Part shown: positions 22,429 to 30,043 of the stretch, piece by piece
Layout: every line of letters starts with the position of its first letter
Position numbering within the stretch: the stretch's first letter is position 1
DNA from: Deltaproteobacteria bacterium
GTDB taxonomy: Bacteria > Myxococcota > JACPTQ01
Direction: 5' to 3'
Assembly: GCA_016192705.1 (NCBI GenBank)
Contig: JACPTQ010000062.1
Span: 1-32,036, forward strand
DNA: 32,036 nucleotides
Translations under genes and position numbers: made by a program
Notes under the pieces: model-generated
What the model was told of the DNA's origin: nothing
What the model saw: the letters and a program-made list of their open reading frames with translations, nothing else
Database searches by the model: none

Positions 22429-23526
22429 CTATCGCTTGCCGAAGGCCGGAACCCAAACTTGCGCCTCGGATGGCCGCGTGGCGCGATTGGGTACGAGCCA
22501 TGGATGTCCGAAGACAAGGTTTACTTTGCGACCGATGAGATAAGAAAGCGGCGCGACGCGTCGGTGTCCGACGTTGCCGCGCGTTGGAATGCCGTGAAGG
22601 GCGACGGTGCGGTCGGTGAGCCCGTGCATGTCGATGGCGCGCATCTTCGCGTAAAACGGAATCGCACCAGCGGCGGTCGTCGCGATCGAGACGTCGCGCT
22701 GCCCCGCGAATGTCCGCCCAAGGAGGCGGCCAATTCCGGGCCAGTTTCCGTCGTTTTGGTCTATGTGGCTGTTCAGGATGCCGACGCTTTCGATGACGCG
22801 GTCGACGCGATCGGCTGGGTTCGCATCCGCGCCGAAGGTGAGCGCATGGTGAAGCGAGCCGATGGGGACGAGGGCAAAGGCGGCTGAGCGAATGAACCGG
22901 TTCGCGGCAAGTCGAATGATGGTCCAGACGAGTGCGACGATTCCGAGGGGCAACGCGGGAACGACAAATCGAAACTCCATGAAGTCGCCGCCAACCCAGA
23001 CGACATACGCGCCCCAAAGCGTTATGGCGACGACGATTGAAACGACCGCAAAGTTCCGCTCGCGAATCGCGCGCACAAAGGCAATCGGGCCGACCATCAG
23101 AAACGGCGCAAGAAGGTACGAAATAAAAAACACACCAAGGTAGTAAAACCCGCGCTCGACGAACAGCTCGTCCGGTCGCTTAGCAGTGAAGGTGTTGGGG
23201 AGGACGGCGCCGTAAGTCGCGAGTTTCCACGCGAGCCACACGCCGAGAAGAGTCGCGCCCGGCACGACGAACGCCGCGATGCGTAGGGCGGTGGTCCGAG
23301 CGGGAAGGGGCGGTCTTTGACGCCGAACAATTGACGCTCCGCGAAAGAGCGCGGCCGGAAAGAGAAGGAGCGCTGAGTCGAGCCTCGTCAGAACAGCGAG
23401 CGCAGCGATGACAGAGAAGAGGGCGTTGTCGCGCATGCGATGCGATTCGCCTGTAGGTCTCAGAGCGACGTCGAAGCACGCCACAATGAGAAGCGACTGA
23501 AGCATCGTTCGGGAAGGCCCGTTCAA
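22429..23526 (-). CDS. GT-C-like membrane glycosyltransferase, probably 5'-truncated
   Basis: The 365-residue hydrophobic protein has about six membrane segments and a hydrophilic C-terminal domain. It carries motifs seen in GT-C glycosyltransferases related to arabinofuranosyl and mannosyl transferases. These are GAVLPNTFTAK, YYLGVFFISYLLAPFL, VVWVGGDFMEFRFVVPALPL and IDMHGLTDR. The family normally has another ~100-150 residues at the N terminus, with the first membrane helices and the catalytic acidic residues. Here the frame is closed by a TGA near 23565, although similarity to the family (SWLPLNGPSRTMLQSLL) continues up to that stop. No continuation is readable in the other frames. The open frame starts TTG 23526 or ATG 23505. 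It is likely a decaying gene. Confidence 0.6.
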   Translation of the reverse strand: MNGPSRTMLQSLLIVACFDVALRPTGESHRMRDNALFSVIAALAVLTRLDSALLLFPAALFRGASIVRRQRPPLPARTTALRIAAFVVPGATLLGVWLAWKLATYGAVLPNTFTAKRPDELFVERGFYYLGVFFISYLLAPFLMVGPIAFVRAIRERNFAVVSIVVAITLWGAYVVWVGGDFMEFRFVVPALPLGIVALVWTIIRLAANRFIRSAAFALVPIGSLHHALTFGADANPADRVDRVIESVGILNSHIDQNDGNWPGIGRLLGRTFAGQRDVSIATTAAGAIPFYAKMRAIDMHGLTDRTVALHGIPTRGNVGHRRVAPLSYLIGRKVNLVFGHPWLVPNRATRPSEAQVWVPAFGKR

Positions 23527-23691
23527 CGGAAGCCACGAAGTCGGCCAACGATCGCTTCTGGCGCGTCATCGTACTCGCGCGTCGGCAAGCGCGACAATGT
23601 TTTGTGGGATATCCTTCGTCACGCCCTTTTGGCCGCGTGTTTCATTCGCATCAGCTACGTTGCTATGCTGGGCGAGAGCGAAAGGTCAACC

Positions 23692-24570
23692 ATGAATCAA
23701 AGTTTGGGTGGAGTTGTCGTCACGGGTTCGTCGTCGGGAATTGGGCGCGCCGCAGCGCTGGCGCTCGATCGCGCGGGTTTTCGCGTTTTTGCGGGTGTTC
23801 GAAAAGAGAAAGACGCGGAGGCGCTTCGGGCCGAGGCGTCGCCGAACTTGACGCCGCTTTTTCTCGACATCACAGATGGAAAAATGATTTCCGAAGCGGT
23901 GCGCACGGTCGAGGGCGCCTTCGGTGGTGCCGGACTCCACGGGCTTGTGAACAATGCGGGAGTTGGTTTTTTCGGGCCACTCGAATTTTTGCCGATCGAC
24001 CAGTTTCGGGCGGAGCTCGACATCAACGTGACGGGACAACTCGCCGTCACGCAGGCGCTATTACCGTTCATTCGCAAGGCGAAGGGGCGCATCGTCAACA
24101 TCGGCTCCATCGCGGGGCGGCTCGCGCTTCCGTTCAGCGGCGCCATCTCGGTTTCGAAGCACGCGATCGAGGCGATGAGCGACGTGCTCCGCATGGAGCT
24201 CGCGCCTTGGGGCGTCCACGTGGTGCTCGTTGAGCCGGGCCTTACGCGAACCGAGGCGGTCGAAAAGGCGCACCCCCTCGCGGAACAGCTTCTCAAATCG
24301 TTGCCGCCTGCGGGTCAAACCTACTTCGGCGATTTACTTCGGAAGTTCAACGCGGTTTTCCTCGAGCAGAATCGCGACGGCAGCCCGCCCGAAGAAATTG
24401 CGCAGGTCGTGCTCCGCGCGCTGACGGTGGCGAAGCCGAACGCGCGATACGCAGTCGGCAAGATGTCAACGAAGGCGATCCTCGGGAGCGCGACGCTGCC
24501 CGACTGGTTGCTGGACCGGGTTCGGAAAAAACGTGTTGGGCTTCCCACGGAGTTTGGCGCCCTCCTTTAA
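23692..24570 (+). CDS. Short-chain dehydrogenase/reductase lacking the catalytic Tyr
   Basis: The 292-residue SDR has the cofactor motif TGSSSGIGRAAA (11-22), LFLDITD, NNAG (87-90) and the catalytic Ser139 in VNIGSIAGRLALPFSG. It also has the PG motif LVEPGLTRTE. At the YxxxK position the sequence reads ISVSK (152-156), so Lys156 is kept but the catalytic Tyr is Ile152. Either it is catalytically altered or non-enzymatic, or another residue serves. The closest architectural group is classical SDRs of retinol/11-beta-hydroxysteroid dehydrogenase type; the substrate is unknown. AAAGG about seven nt before ATG 23692 is a good ribosome-binding site. The gene is followed after 37 nt by the AOR gene on the same strand. 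Confidence 0.88.
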   Translation: MNQSLGGVVVTGSSSGIGRAAALALDRAGFRVFAGVRKEKDAEALRAEASPNLTPLFLDITDGKMISEAVRTVEGAFGGAGLHGLVNNAGVGFFGPLEFLPIDQFRAELDINVTGQLAVTQALLPFIRKAKGRIVNIGSIAGRLALPFSGAISVSKHAIEAMSDVLRMELAPWGVHVVLVEPGLTRTEAVEKAHPLAEQLLKSLPPAGQTYFGDLLRKFNAVFLEQNRDGSPPEEIAQVVLRALTVAKPNARYAVGKMSTKAILGSATLPDWLLDRVRKKRVGLPTEFGALL

Positions 24571-24571
24571 G

Positions 24572-24601
24572 TAGACAGCTGGCGCAGAGCGGGGGCATAT
24601 T
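24572..24601 (+). promoter_or_regulatory. Putative promoter of the aldehyde:ferredoxin oxidoreductase gene
   Basis: TAGACA (24572-24577) and CATATT (24596-24601) are separated by 18 nt. The predicted start is exactly the ATG at 24608. No Shine-Dalgarno is present. Confidence 0.5.
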
Positions 24602-24607
24602 GAAGTG

Positions 24608-26821
24608 ATGATTCGGGATTCCATACGGGCGTTGATGCCGCGCCTTGCGTCGGCGCCCGAATACCCGACGCAGGGGGCTACGCTTTTCGTGGATCTCGAG
24701 CGCCGAGAAATTGCACGCGCCTATACACCGCGAGCGGTCGTCGAAATGTTTCTCGAAGGGCGCGGCGCGAACATGTTTTACCTCTACAACTTACTCGACC
24801 CGACGCTCGATCCGTTTCACCCCGACGTGCCGCTCATTTTTGGAAACGGCATCTTGACCGGCATCGTGCCGTCGGCGGCTCGCGGCAACGTGACCGGCTG
24901 GTCGCCCGAAACAAGGCTCCTCATGGACTCGAACGCGGGCGATTACTTCCCGAGCTTTTTGAAGTTGAACGGGATCGACCGCCTGGTGCTTTTCGGCGAC
25001 GCACCCAGCTGGACGATGCTCGTCGTCGAAAAGGGCGAAGTCGCATTTCGCGATGCGCACACGTACGTCGGGCTCGACAACATCGATCTGCGCGCGCGCC
25101 TCGAGCGCGATTTTGGCGGCCAAGAGGGCAAAGAGCTTGCGATGGCGGCGATCACGAGAGCCGGCGAAAATCGTGTGTTGTCGGCGGCGATCATGGCGGG
25201 CCCGAAATGTTGTTACGCGCGCGGCGGTACGGGCGCGAAGATGGGCGCGCTCAAAGTGAAGGCGATCGTCGTGCGCGGCTTTAATCCCGCGCTGGGAGCC
25301 GGGCTTCACGTCGACGCTGTGAAACCGTTTAACAAGAAGATAGCGACGGAACTGTTGGACACAGGCGTCGTGAAGCACGCGCTCAAGCTGCGGGGTACGC
25401 CGTTTCTTTACAAGCCAAGTCGAATGCTTGGCGCCATGGGGACGAAGAACAATCAAGAAACGACGTGGACGGATGCGCTCGACGCCGAAAACATCGACCC
25501 GTATCGACCCGGGATGGCGGGGTGTTTTCGGTGCCCGGTGAATTGTCGGCCGCTGAATGACGTGAGAGAAGCGGGAGCGGGAGCGGATAGGTACAGCGCG
25601 GGAGATGGGCCGGAGTATGTGACGGTCGGAAAATTTGGGCCGGGGATTGGGATTCGCGACGTGCGGCAGGTGATTCGGCTGAACAACATCGCGAACGATC
25701 TCGGCATGGACACGGCGTCGCTCGGGTCGTCAATCGCGTGGGCGATGGAGCTCTGGCAGCGCGACCTCATCGGTGCGCGCGAAACAGGCGGGCTCGATTT
25801 GACATGGGGAAATTACGAGGCGATCGAAAAACTTTTTTTCATGACGGCGGCGCGCGAAGGGTTTGGCGATACGATCGCGTGTTCGGCGCGTGCGGTTGAC
25901 GACGGAAAATATCCGCGCGAGGCGCTCAACTATCGGATGGCCGTGAAGGGACTCATGCAATCGGACCCGCACGATGCGCGCATCATCAAGGCGTTTGCGC
26001 TTGGGCTTGCGGTTGCAACCCGCGGTATGGACCATTTGCGAAATCGCGCGACCCTCGAAATCAACGCGAAAATTAACGACGACGCGGCGTACAAGCGCGA
26101 GCTCTATGGAGGTGACGTTTCACCGAAGCCGAACGCGTACGACGGAAAGGCGCGCGCGGTAAGGGTTTGCGAGGACACGTTTGCGGTGGGCGATTCGGTC
26201 GGGATGTGCCGGTTCACGACGAAACTTTTTAACAGTCCGAACTTACCGGGGCTCGATGAGTTTTCGGCGCAAATCCGAAACGTGACGGGGCTCGAGTTCT
26301 CGCCGGTGGCTTTGCGGGACGTTGGCCTTTGCATCACGGGCCTGGAGCGTATGGTGAACCATCGGCTCGGCGCGCGGCGCGACGATGACACGCTTCCCTT
26401 GCGTTGGTTCGACGAACCGATTGTTTGGGGCGCGTATAAGGGCGAGAAGATCGATCGCGCCGAGTTCGATGCGATGCTCGATGAATTCTACGAACTGACG
26501 CGGCTCGACCGAGAGGGGCAACCGGAGCCGGAGTTTCGAGCGCGGCTTGCCGAAGTGGCGCGCGGGTTTGCCGTCACCGTGCGGATTCCCCGCGACGTGC
26601 GCGACGTGCCGAGTGGCGCCATTGTCGTCGCCGAGCCGATCGCAAATCTTCGTGAGTTGATCGCGATCCTCGACCGCGATTGCAACGGCTTGGGTGGACT
26701 GCTTTCGAGCGGCGCGTTTGCGCTAGCGGTTAACAACAACGTCGTCCTTCACGGCCAGGCTGAGACGCCGCTGAAATCCGGCGACGTCGTCGATGTCATG
26801 CCGGCGCTTGCGGGCGGTTAA
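24608..26821 (+). CDS. Aldehyde:ferredoxin oxidoreductase with fused MoaD/ThiS domain
   Basis: The 737-residue protein has the tungsten-pterin AOR fold: N-terminal, central and C-terminal AOR domains to about residue 640. [4Fe-4S] ligands are predicted as Cys306, Cys309 and Cys313 (CFRCPVNC) plus Cys534 (DSVGMCRF), matching the CxxCxxxC...C pattern of the family. Other motifs are DGPEYVTVGKFG, NDLGMDTASLG and DDDTLPLRWF. The last ~85 residues form a beta-grasp domain ending VVDVMPALAGG. This is the MoaD/ThiS pattern with a C-terminal Gly-Gly that in MoaD is thiocarboxylated for molybdopterin synthesis. Such AORs oxidise aldehydes to carboxylates, or do the reverse, with ferredoxin. No cofactor or tungstate genes are nearby. 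The ATG is preceded by a promoter-like pair only. Confidence 0.9.
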   Translation: MIRDSIRALMPRLASAPEYPTQGATLFVDLERREIARAYTPRAVVEMFLEGRGANMFYLYNLLDPTLDPFHPDVPLIFGNGILTGIVPSAARGNVTGWSPETRLLMDSNAGDYFPSFLKLNGIDRLVLFGDAPSWTMLVVEKGEVAFRDAHTYVGLDNIDLRARLERDFGGQEGKELAMAAITRAGENRVLSAAIMAGPKCCYARGGTGAKMGALKVKAIVVRGFNPALGAGLHVDAVKPFNKKIATELLDTGVVKHALKLRGTPFLYKPSRMLGAMGTKNNQETTWTDALDAENIDPYRPGMAGCFRCPVNCRPLNDVREAGAGADRYSAGDGPEYVTVGKFGPGIGIRDVRQVIRLNNIANDLGMDTASLGSSIAWAMELWQRDLIGARETGGLDLTWGNYEAIEKLFFMTAAREGFGDTIACSARAVDDGKYPREALNYRMAVKGLMQSDPHDARIIKAFALGLAVATRGMDHLRNRATLEINAKINDDAAYKRELYGGDVSPKPNAYDGKARAVRVCEDTFAVGDSVGMCRFTTKLFNSPNLPGLDEFSAQIRNVTGLEFSPVALRDVGLCITGLERMVNHRLGARRDDDTLPLRWFDEPIVWGAYKGEKIDRAEFDAMLDEFYELTRLDREGQPEPEFRARLAEVARGFAVTVRIPRDVRDVPSGAIVVAEPIANLRELIAILDRDCNGLGGLLSSGAFALAVNNNVVLHGQAETPLKSGDVVDVMPALAGG

Positions 26822-26874
26822 TCGAATCGTCGTCGCCCTCAAACCGGCGTTGCGATTCTGTTACGATTGTAAGT

Positions 26875-27921
26875 GTGAGGCGCGTAGCGGCCGCGGTTTT
26901 TCTCTCACTCGGCGTTTCGGGCGTCGTCGCGGCGGCGATTACGATTTCAACCGTCGCCGTTCGAACGGACGCCGAGAAGCGGAAATTCTCGCGCAAATAT
27001 CCGGAGCTCGCGGGACGCCTCGCGGCGGCGCGCACGACGCCCGGATTGAGTTCGCATGTGCCGCAAGGGATCGCATCGGTTGGGAATGGCTCGACGATCG
27101 TCATCTCGGCCTATTCGGCGACCGAGGGCAAGCCGTCGATCTTCATGCTCGTCGACGCGGCAACGGGTCGTCTCAACCGCGCGTTCGAGATTAAAACCGA
27201 GGTGGGCGCTCATTACACCGGGCACGTGGGCGGCGTTGCGGTGCTCGCGGGATCGCTTTGGACGGTGGGAGGCGGCGAAGTTGTGCGGTTCGCGCTGCGC
27301 CCGATGCTCGACGCGCGCGAGAACGGCGTTGTGCGGCCCGACAAGCGGTTCGTGGTCGACAGCAAAGCCTCGTACGTGAGCGCCGAAGGCGAGCATCTCT
27401 GGGTGGGCGATTTCGTCCATTCGGGCGATCGCGACTTTGCGGCGACACCGCACCACAGCGCGAAGGGAAAGAACGCGTGGGTTGCGGCGTACCGCGTCGA
27501 TGTGAAGACAGGTCTCCTCGCGACGCGGACGACGTACAAGGTTGGCTCGAAACAGGTTCTTCGGCCCGACAAGGTGCTCTTTGTGCGCGAGGATGTTCAG
27601 GGGATGGCTGTCGCAGGAAGTCGCGTGGCGCTGACGGCGTCGTTCGGCAGCGCGAATTCAAAGCTCGCCGTTTATCGGTCGCCGCTTGGCGGGATTCCGT
27701 TCGTCGTGAATCTTCCCGATGGCCAGCGAACAGACGGCTACGTCGTCGACTCGAACAACCATCTTTGGACGATCGAAATGCCGGCCGGCGCCGAGGACCT
27801 CGAGTGGAACGGCCGCCATCTGTTAACGCTGTTTGAAGGCGGGTCGGTGAAGTATCGCGCGCGGTGGCGCGCAAGCGGTGGTTTTATCGAGGATCGCTTC
27901 TATCGCTTGTCGCTCGATTAG
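26875..27921 (+). CDS. Exported beta-propeller-like protein of unknown function
   Basis: The 348-residue protein has an N-terminal signal or anchor (MRRVAAAVFLSLGVSGVVAA). The mature region has recurrent beta-rich units with GxVxxGGxxxV-type turns: GHVGGVAVLAGSLWTVGGGE, AEGEHLWVGDFVHSGDRD, DVQGMAVAGSRVALTASFGS, and near the end DSNNHLWTIEMPAGAEDL. These suggest a propeller of the NHL/SMP-30 type but no catalytic residues stand out. The function is unknown. The GTG start at 26875 has no Shine-Dalgarno; TACGAT at 26862-26867 may be a -10. It overlaps the convergent GNAT gene by four nt. Confidence 0.72.
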   Translation: MRRVAAAVFLSLGVSGVVAAAITISTVAVRTDAEKRKFSRKYPELAGRLAAARTTPGLSSHVPQGIASVGNGSTIVISAYSATEGKPSIFMLVDAATGRLNRAFEIKTEVGAHYTGHVGGVAVLAGSLWTVGGGEVVRFALRPMLDARENGVVRPDKRFVVDSKASYVSAEGEHLWVGDFVHSGDRDFAATPHHSAKGKNAWVAAYRVDVKTGLLATRTTYKVGSKQVLRPDKVLFVREDVQGMAVAGSRVALTASFGSANSKLAVYRSPLGGIPFVVNLPDGQRTDGYVVDSNNHLWTIEMPAGAEDLEWNGRHLLTLFEGGSVKYRARWRASGGFIEDRFYRLSLD

Positions 27922-28397
27922 CCGCGGGGGACGGTTGATGTCGTCGCGATTGCGCACTCCATGAGGACGTGTGGACCGATGTTCGGGAGTAGAAACGCTG
28001 CGCCGCGCGTCTCGAATCCACAACGCTCGTAAAAGCCAGACGCGGTTGTTCGGGCATTGCACCAGACGAGTGTCGCGCCCACATTCCGTGCGGCATCGAG
28101 GCACGCCTCGACCAGCGCGCGGCCAACACCGAGCTTGCGGTGCTCCCCCCGAACAGCCATCCCGCGCAGTCGCCACGCGGATTCGAGCGCTCTGCGCCCC
28201 GGCAGCGGCTCGTGGTAAAGCGAGGCAACGCCAATGACCGCGCCGCGCGTGATCGCCGCGAAGTGATGCCCGTCCGGCGGTTCATCCGCCGTCGCGTAGA
28301 TTTCGTCGATCGGCTGGTGCGGGCGCAAGACCGCGTGCCGGAGCGGAACCGTCTCTCGTGCCGCGACCAACTGCACCTCGAAGCCTCGGGCCAGCAT
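27918..28397 (-). CDS. GNAT-family N-acetyltransferase
   Basis: The 159-residue protein has the GNAT core. The acetyl-CoA-binding motif A reads LRGMAVRGEHRKLGVGRALVEA, and the LVWCNARTTASGFYERCGF segment gives the strand-helix of motif B. Family members transfer acetyl groups from acetyl-CoA to amines; the substrate is unknown. The sequence preserves the RxxGxGRAL pyrophosphate loop, so it is probably active. A -35/-10 pair upstream would start transcription next to the ATG at 28397. It is convergent with the propeller-like gene and divergent from the nucleotidase gene. Confidence 0.9.
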   Translation of the reverse strand: MLARGFEVQLVAARETVPLRHAVLRPHQPIDEIYATADEPPDGHHFAAITRGAVIGVASLYHEPLPGRRALESAWRLRGMAVRGEHRKLGVGRALVEACLDAARNVGATLVWCNARTTASGFYERCGFETRGAAFLLPNIGPHVLMECAIATTSTVPRG

Positions 28398-28404
28398 GCG
28401 CCGG

Positions 28405-28434
28405 ACGGTATTTGCTGAACGCCGTCGTCGTCAA
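28405..28434 (-). promoter_or_regulatory. Putative promoter of the GNAT gene
   Basis: On the minus strand, TTGACG (28429-28434) and TACCGT (28405-28410) are separated by 18 nt. The predicted start is next to the ATG at 28397. Confidence 0.4.
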
Positions 28435-28474
28435 CTTGAAGGTTTCGTTCCCCGTCTTCAGTGACGACGCGAAG

Positions 28475-28503
28475 TTGCGCGCACGCGGTTCGTCGCCGAT
28501 ACT
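28475..28503 (+). promoter_or_regulatory. Putative promoter of the HAD-IG nucleotidase gene
   Basis: TTGCGC (28475-28480) and GATACT (28498-28503) are separated by 17 nt. The predicted start is within one nt of the GTG at 28511, which decides the start choice. Confidence 0.45.
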
Positions 28504-28510
28504 TAAGACC

Positions 28511-30034
28511 GTGACCACGGCACGCGGGCCCAAAGTCGTTCCGCTCAACCGCTTGAAGACGATCGAGCTGCTCGCGAATCCGCCCGTCTATCGCACCCTC
28601 GAACGCGCGCGGCGCGTTTTCGTGAACCGCAATTTGCGCATGGACCAGATCGACCTCATCGGATTCGACATGGACTACACGCTCGCCCTCTACAAAAAGG
28701 ACCGCATCGAGGAACTTGCGTTTCGCCTCACGGTCGAAAAGCTGATTAAGAATAAGGGTTACCCAAGTACCGTCGCGAAGATTCAGTACGACTCGAAGTT
28801 CGCGATGCGCGGGCTCGTCATCGACAAAAAGCTCGGCAACGTCTTGAAGATGGACCGCCACCGCCACGTCGGCAAGGTCTACCATGGGCGCCGCCCCGTC
28901 TCGAAAGACGACCGCACGCAGATTTACCGCAACACGAAGATCCAGCCGTCGGCCGCGCGCTATCACTTGGTCGACACGCTCTTCACGCTGCCGGAGGTGT
29001 CGCTTTTCGCGGAGCTCGTCGACTGGAAAGACCGCGGCGAAATTCCGCACGACCACGAAAAAATCTTCGATGACATCCGCGTGTCGATCGACGAGGCGCA
29101 CCGCGACGGTTCGCTCAAGGCCGTTATTCTCGCGAACCTCGCGCATTACGTCGATGACGACCCCGACCTCGCCATGACGCTTCACAAGTTTCGATCGAGT
29201 GGGAAGCGCCTTTTCTTGATGACGAATTCATACTGGGATTACACCGACGCCGTGATGAAGTTTTTGCTCGAAAAGCGCATGGCGGAGTACCCGACGTGGC
29301 GCGCGTTTTTTGACATCGTGATCGTCGGGGCCGAGAAACCGGGGTTTTTCACGGGCGAAAAGGCGTTTGCCGACATCACCGACGGCACGACGCGGCACGC
29401 AAAGGGGCCGTTTGAAAAGGGGCGGGTTTATTTGCACGGGAATTTAGCCGACTTCGAGAAGTTCTCGGGTCAAGGGGGAGACCGAATCCTCTACGTTGGC
29501 GACCATATCTATGGCGACATTTTGCGGTCGAAGAAAAGCTCGACCTGGCGCACGGCGATGGTGGTTCAAGACCTTGAGGAAGAAATTGTCACGTTCCAAA
29601 AGTGCGAGGAGGAGTTTCGCACGCTCGGCGAGCTGGAAACGGAGCGGCAGCGGTGCGATTACGAACTCAACTACTATCAGATGGTGCTGAAGTCGCTGCA
29701 GAAGTTTCAGGAGCAACACAAAAACGAACTCGCGGACGAAGAAGAGGCGGCGCTCGAGGAGGCGAAGCGGCGCGCGCGCGCGAACCTCGACCGGTTTCGC
29801 CATCGGATGCGCGTCGCGGTTGAGCAAAGCGATTCGCTCGACGATTCGCTCGACGAACGGTTCAATCCTTACTGGGGCCTCATCTTCAAGGAGGGGAACG
29901 AAAACTCATCGTTCGCCGAGCAGGTCGAAGATTACGCGTGCATCTACACGAGCCGCGTGTCGAATTTCTTATGGTATTCGCCGCTGCAATATTTTCGAAG
30001 CCCGCGCGATTCGATGCCGCACGAGCGGCCATAG
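28511..30034 (+). CDS. HAD-IG family 5'-nucleotidase (NT5C2-like)
   Basis: The 507-residue protein begins near MTTARGPKVVPLNRLKTIEL. The HAD nucleophile motif DMDYT is at residues 53-57 (Asp53 nucleophile, Asp55 acid/base), inside IGFDMDYTLALYKKD. Later motifs are FLMTNSYWDYTDAVMKFLL, KPGFFTG, and the acidic metal motif YVGDHIYGDILRSKK. These match the purine 5'-nucleotidase (HAD-IG) family, which dephosphorylates IMP/GMP-type nucleotides in the cytoplasm. The C-terminal third is a charged coiled coil with long helices. The longer open frame begins upstream (28358), but that part overlaps the GNAT start and lacks a ribosome-binding site. It is convergent with the large exported protein gene. 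Confidence 0.9.
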   Translation: MTTARGPKVVPLNRLKTIELLANPPVYRTLERARRVFVNRNLRMDQIDLIGFDMDYTLALYKKDRIEELAFRLTVEKLIKNKGYPSTVAKIQYDSKFAMRGLVIDKKLGNVLKMDRHRHVGKVYHGRRPVSKDDRTQIYRNTKIQPSAARYHLVDTLFTLPEVSLFAELVDWKDRGEIPHDHEKIFDDIRVSIDEAHRDGSLKAVILANLAHYVDDDPDLAMTLHKFRSSGKRLFLMTNSYWDYTDAVMKFLLEKRMAEYPTWRAFFDIVIVGAEKPGFFTGEKAFADITDGTTRHAKGPFEKGRVYLHGNLADFEKFSGQGGDRILYVGDHIYGDILRSKKSSTWRTAMVVQDLEEEIVTFQKCEEEFRTLGELETERQRCDYELNYYQMVLKSLQKFQEQHKNELADEEEAALEEAKRRARANLDRFRHRMRVAVEQSDSLDDSLDERFNPYWGLIFKEGNENSSFAEQVEDYACIYTSRVSNFLWYSPLQYFRSPRDSMPHERP

Positions 30035-30043
30035 GGGTTCTCC

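Noticed and set aside
28358-28510. Longer N-terminal extension of the HAD-IG nucleotidase
   Set aside because: It overlaps the GNAT start region, has no ribosome-binding site, and the residues are not family-like. A promoter-like pair points to the GTG at 28511.
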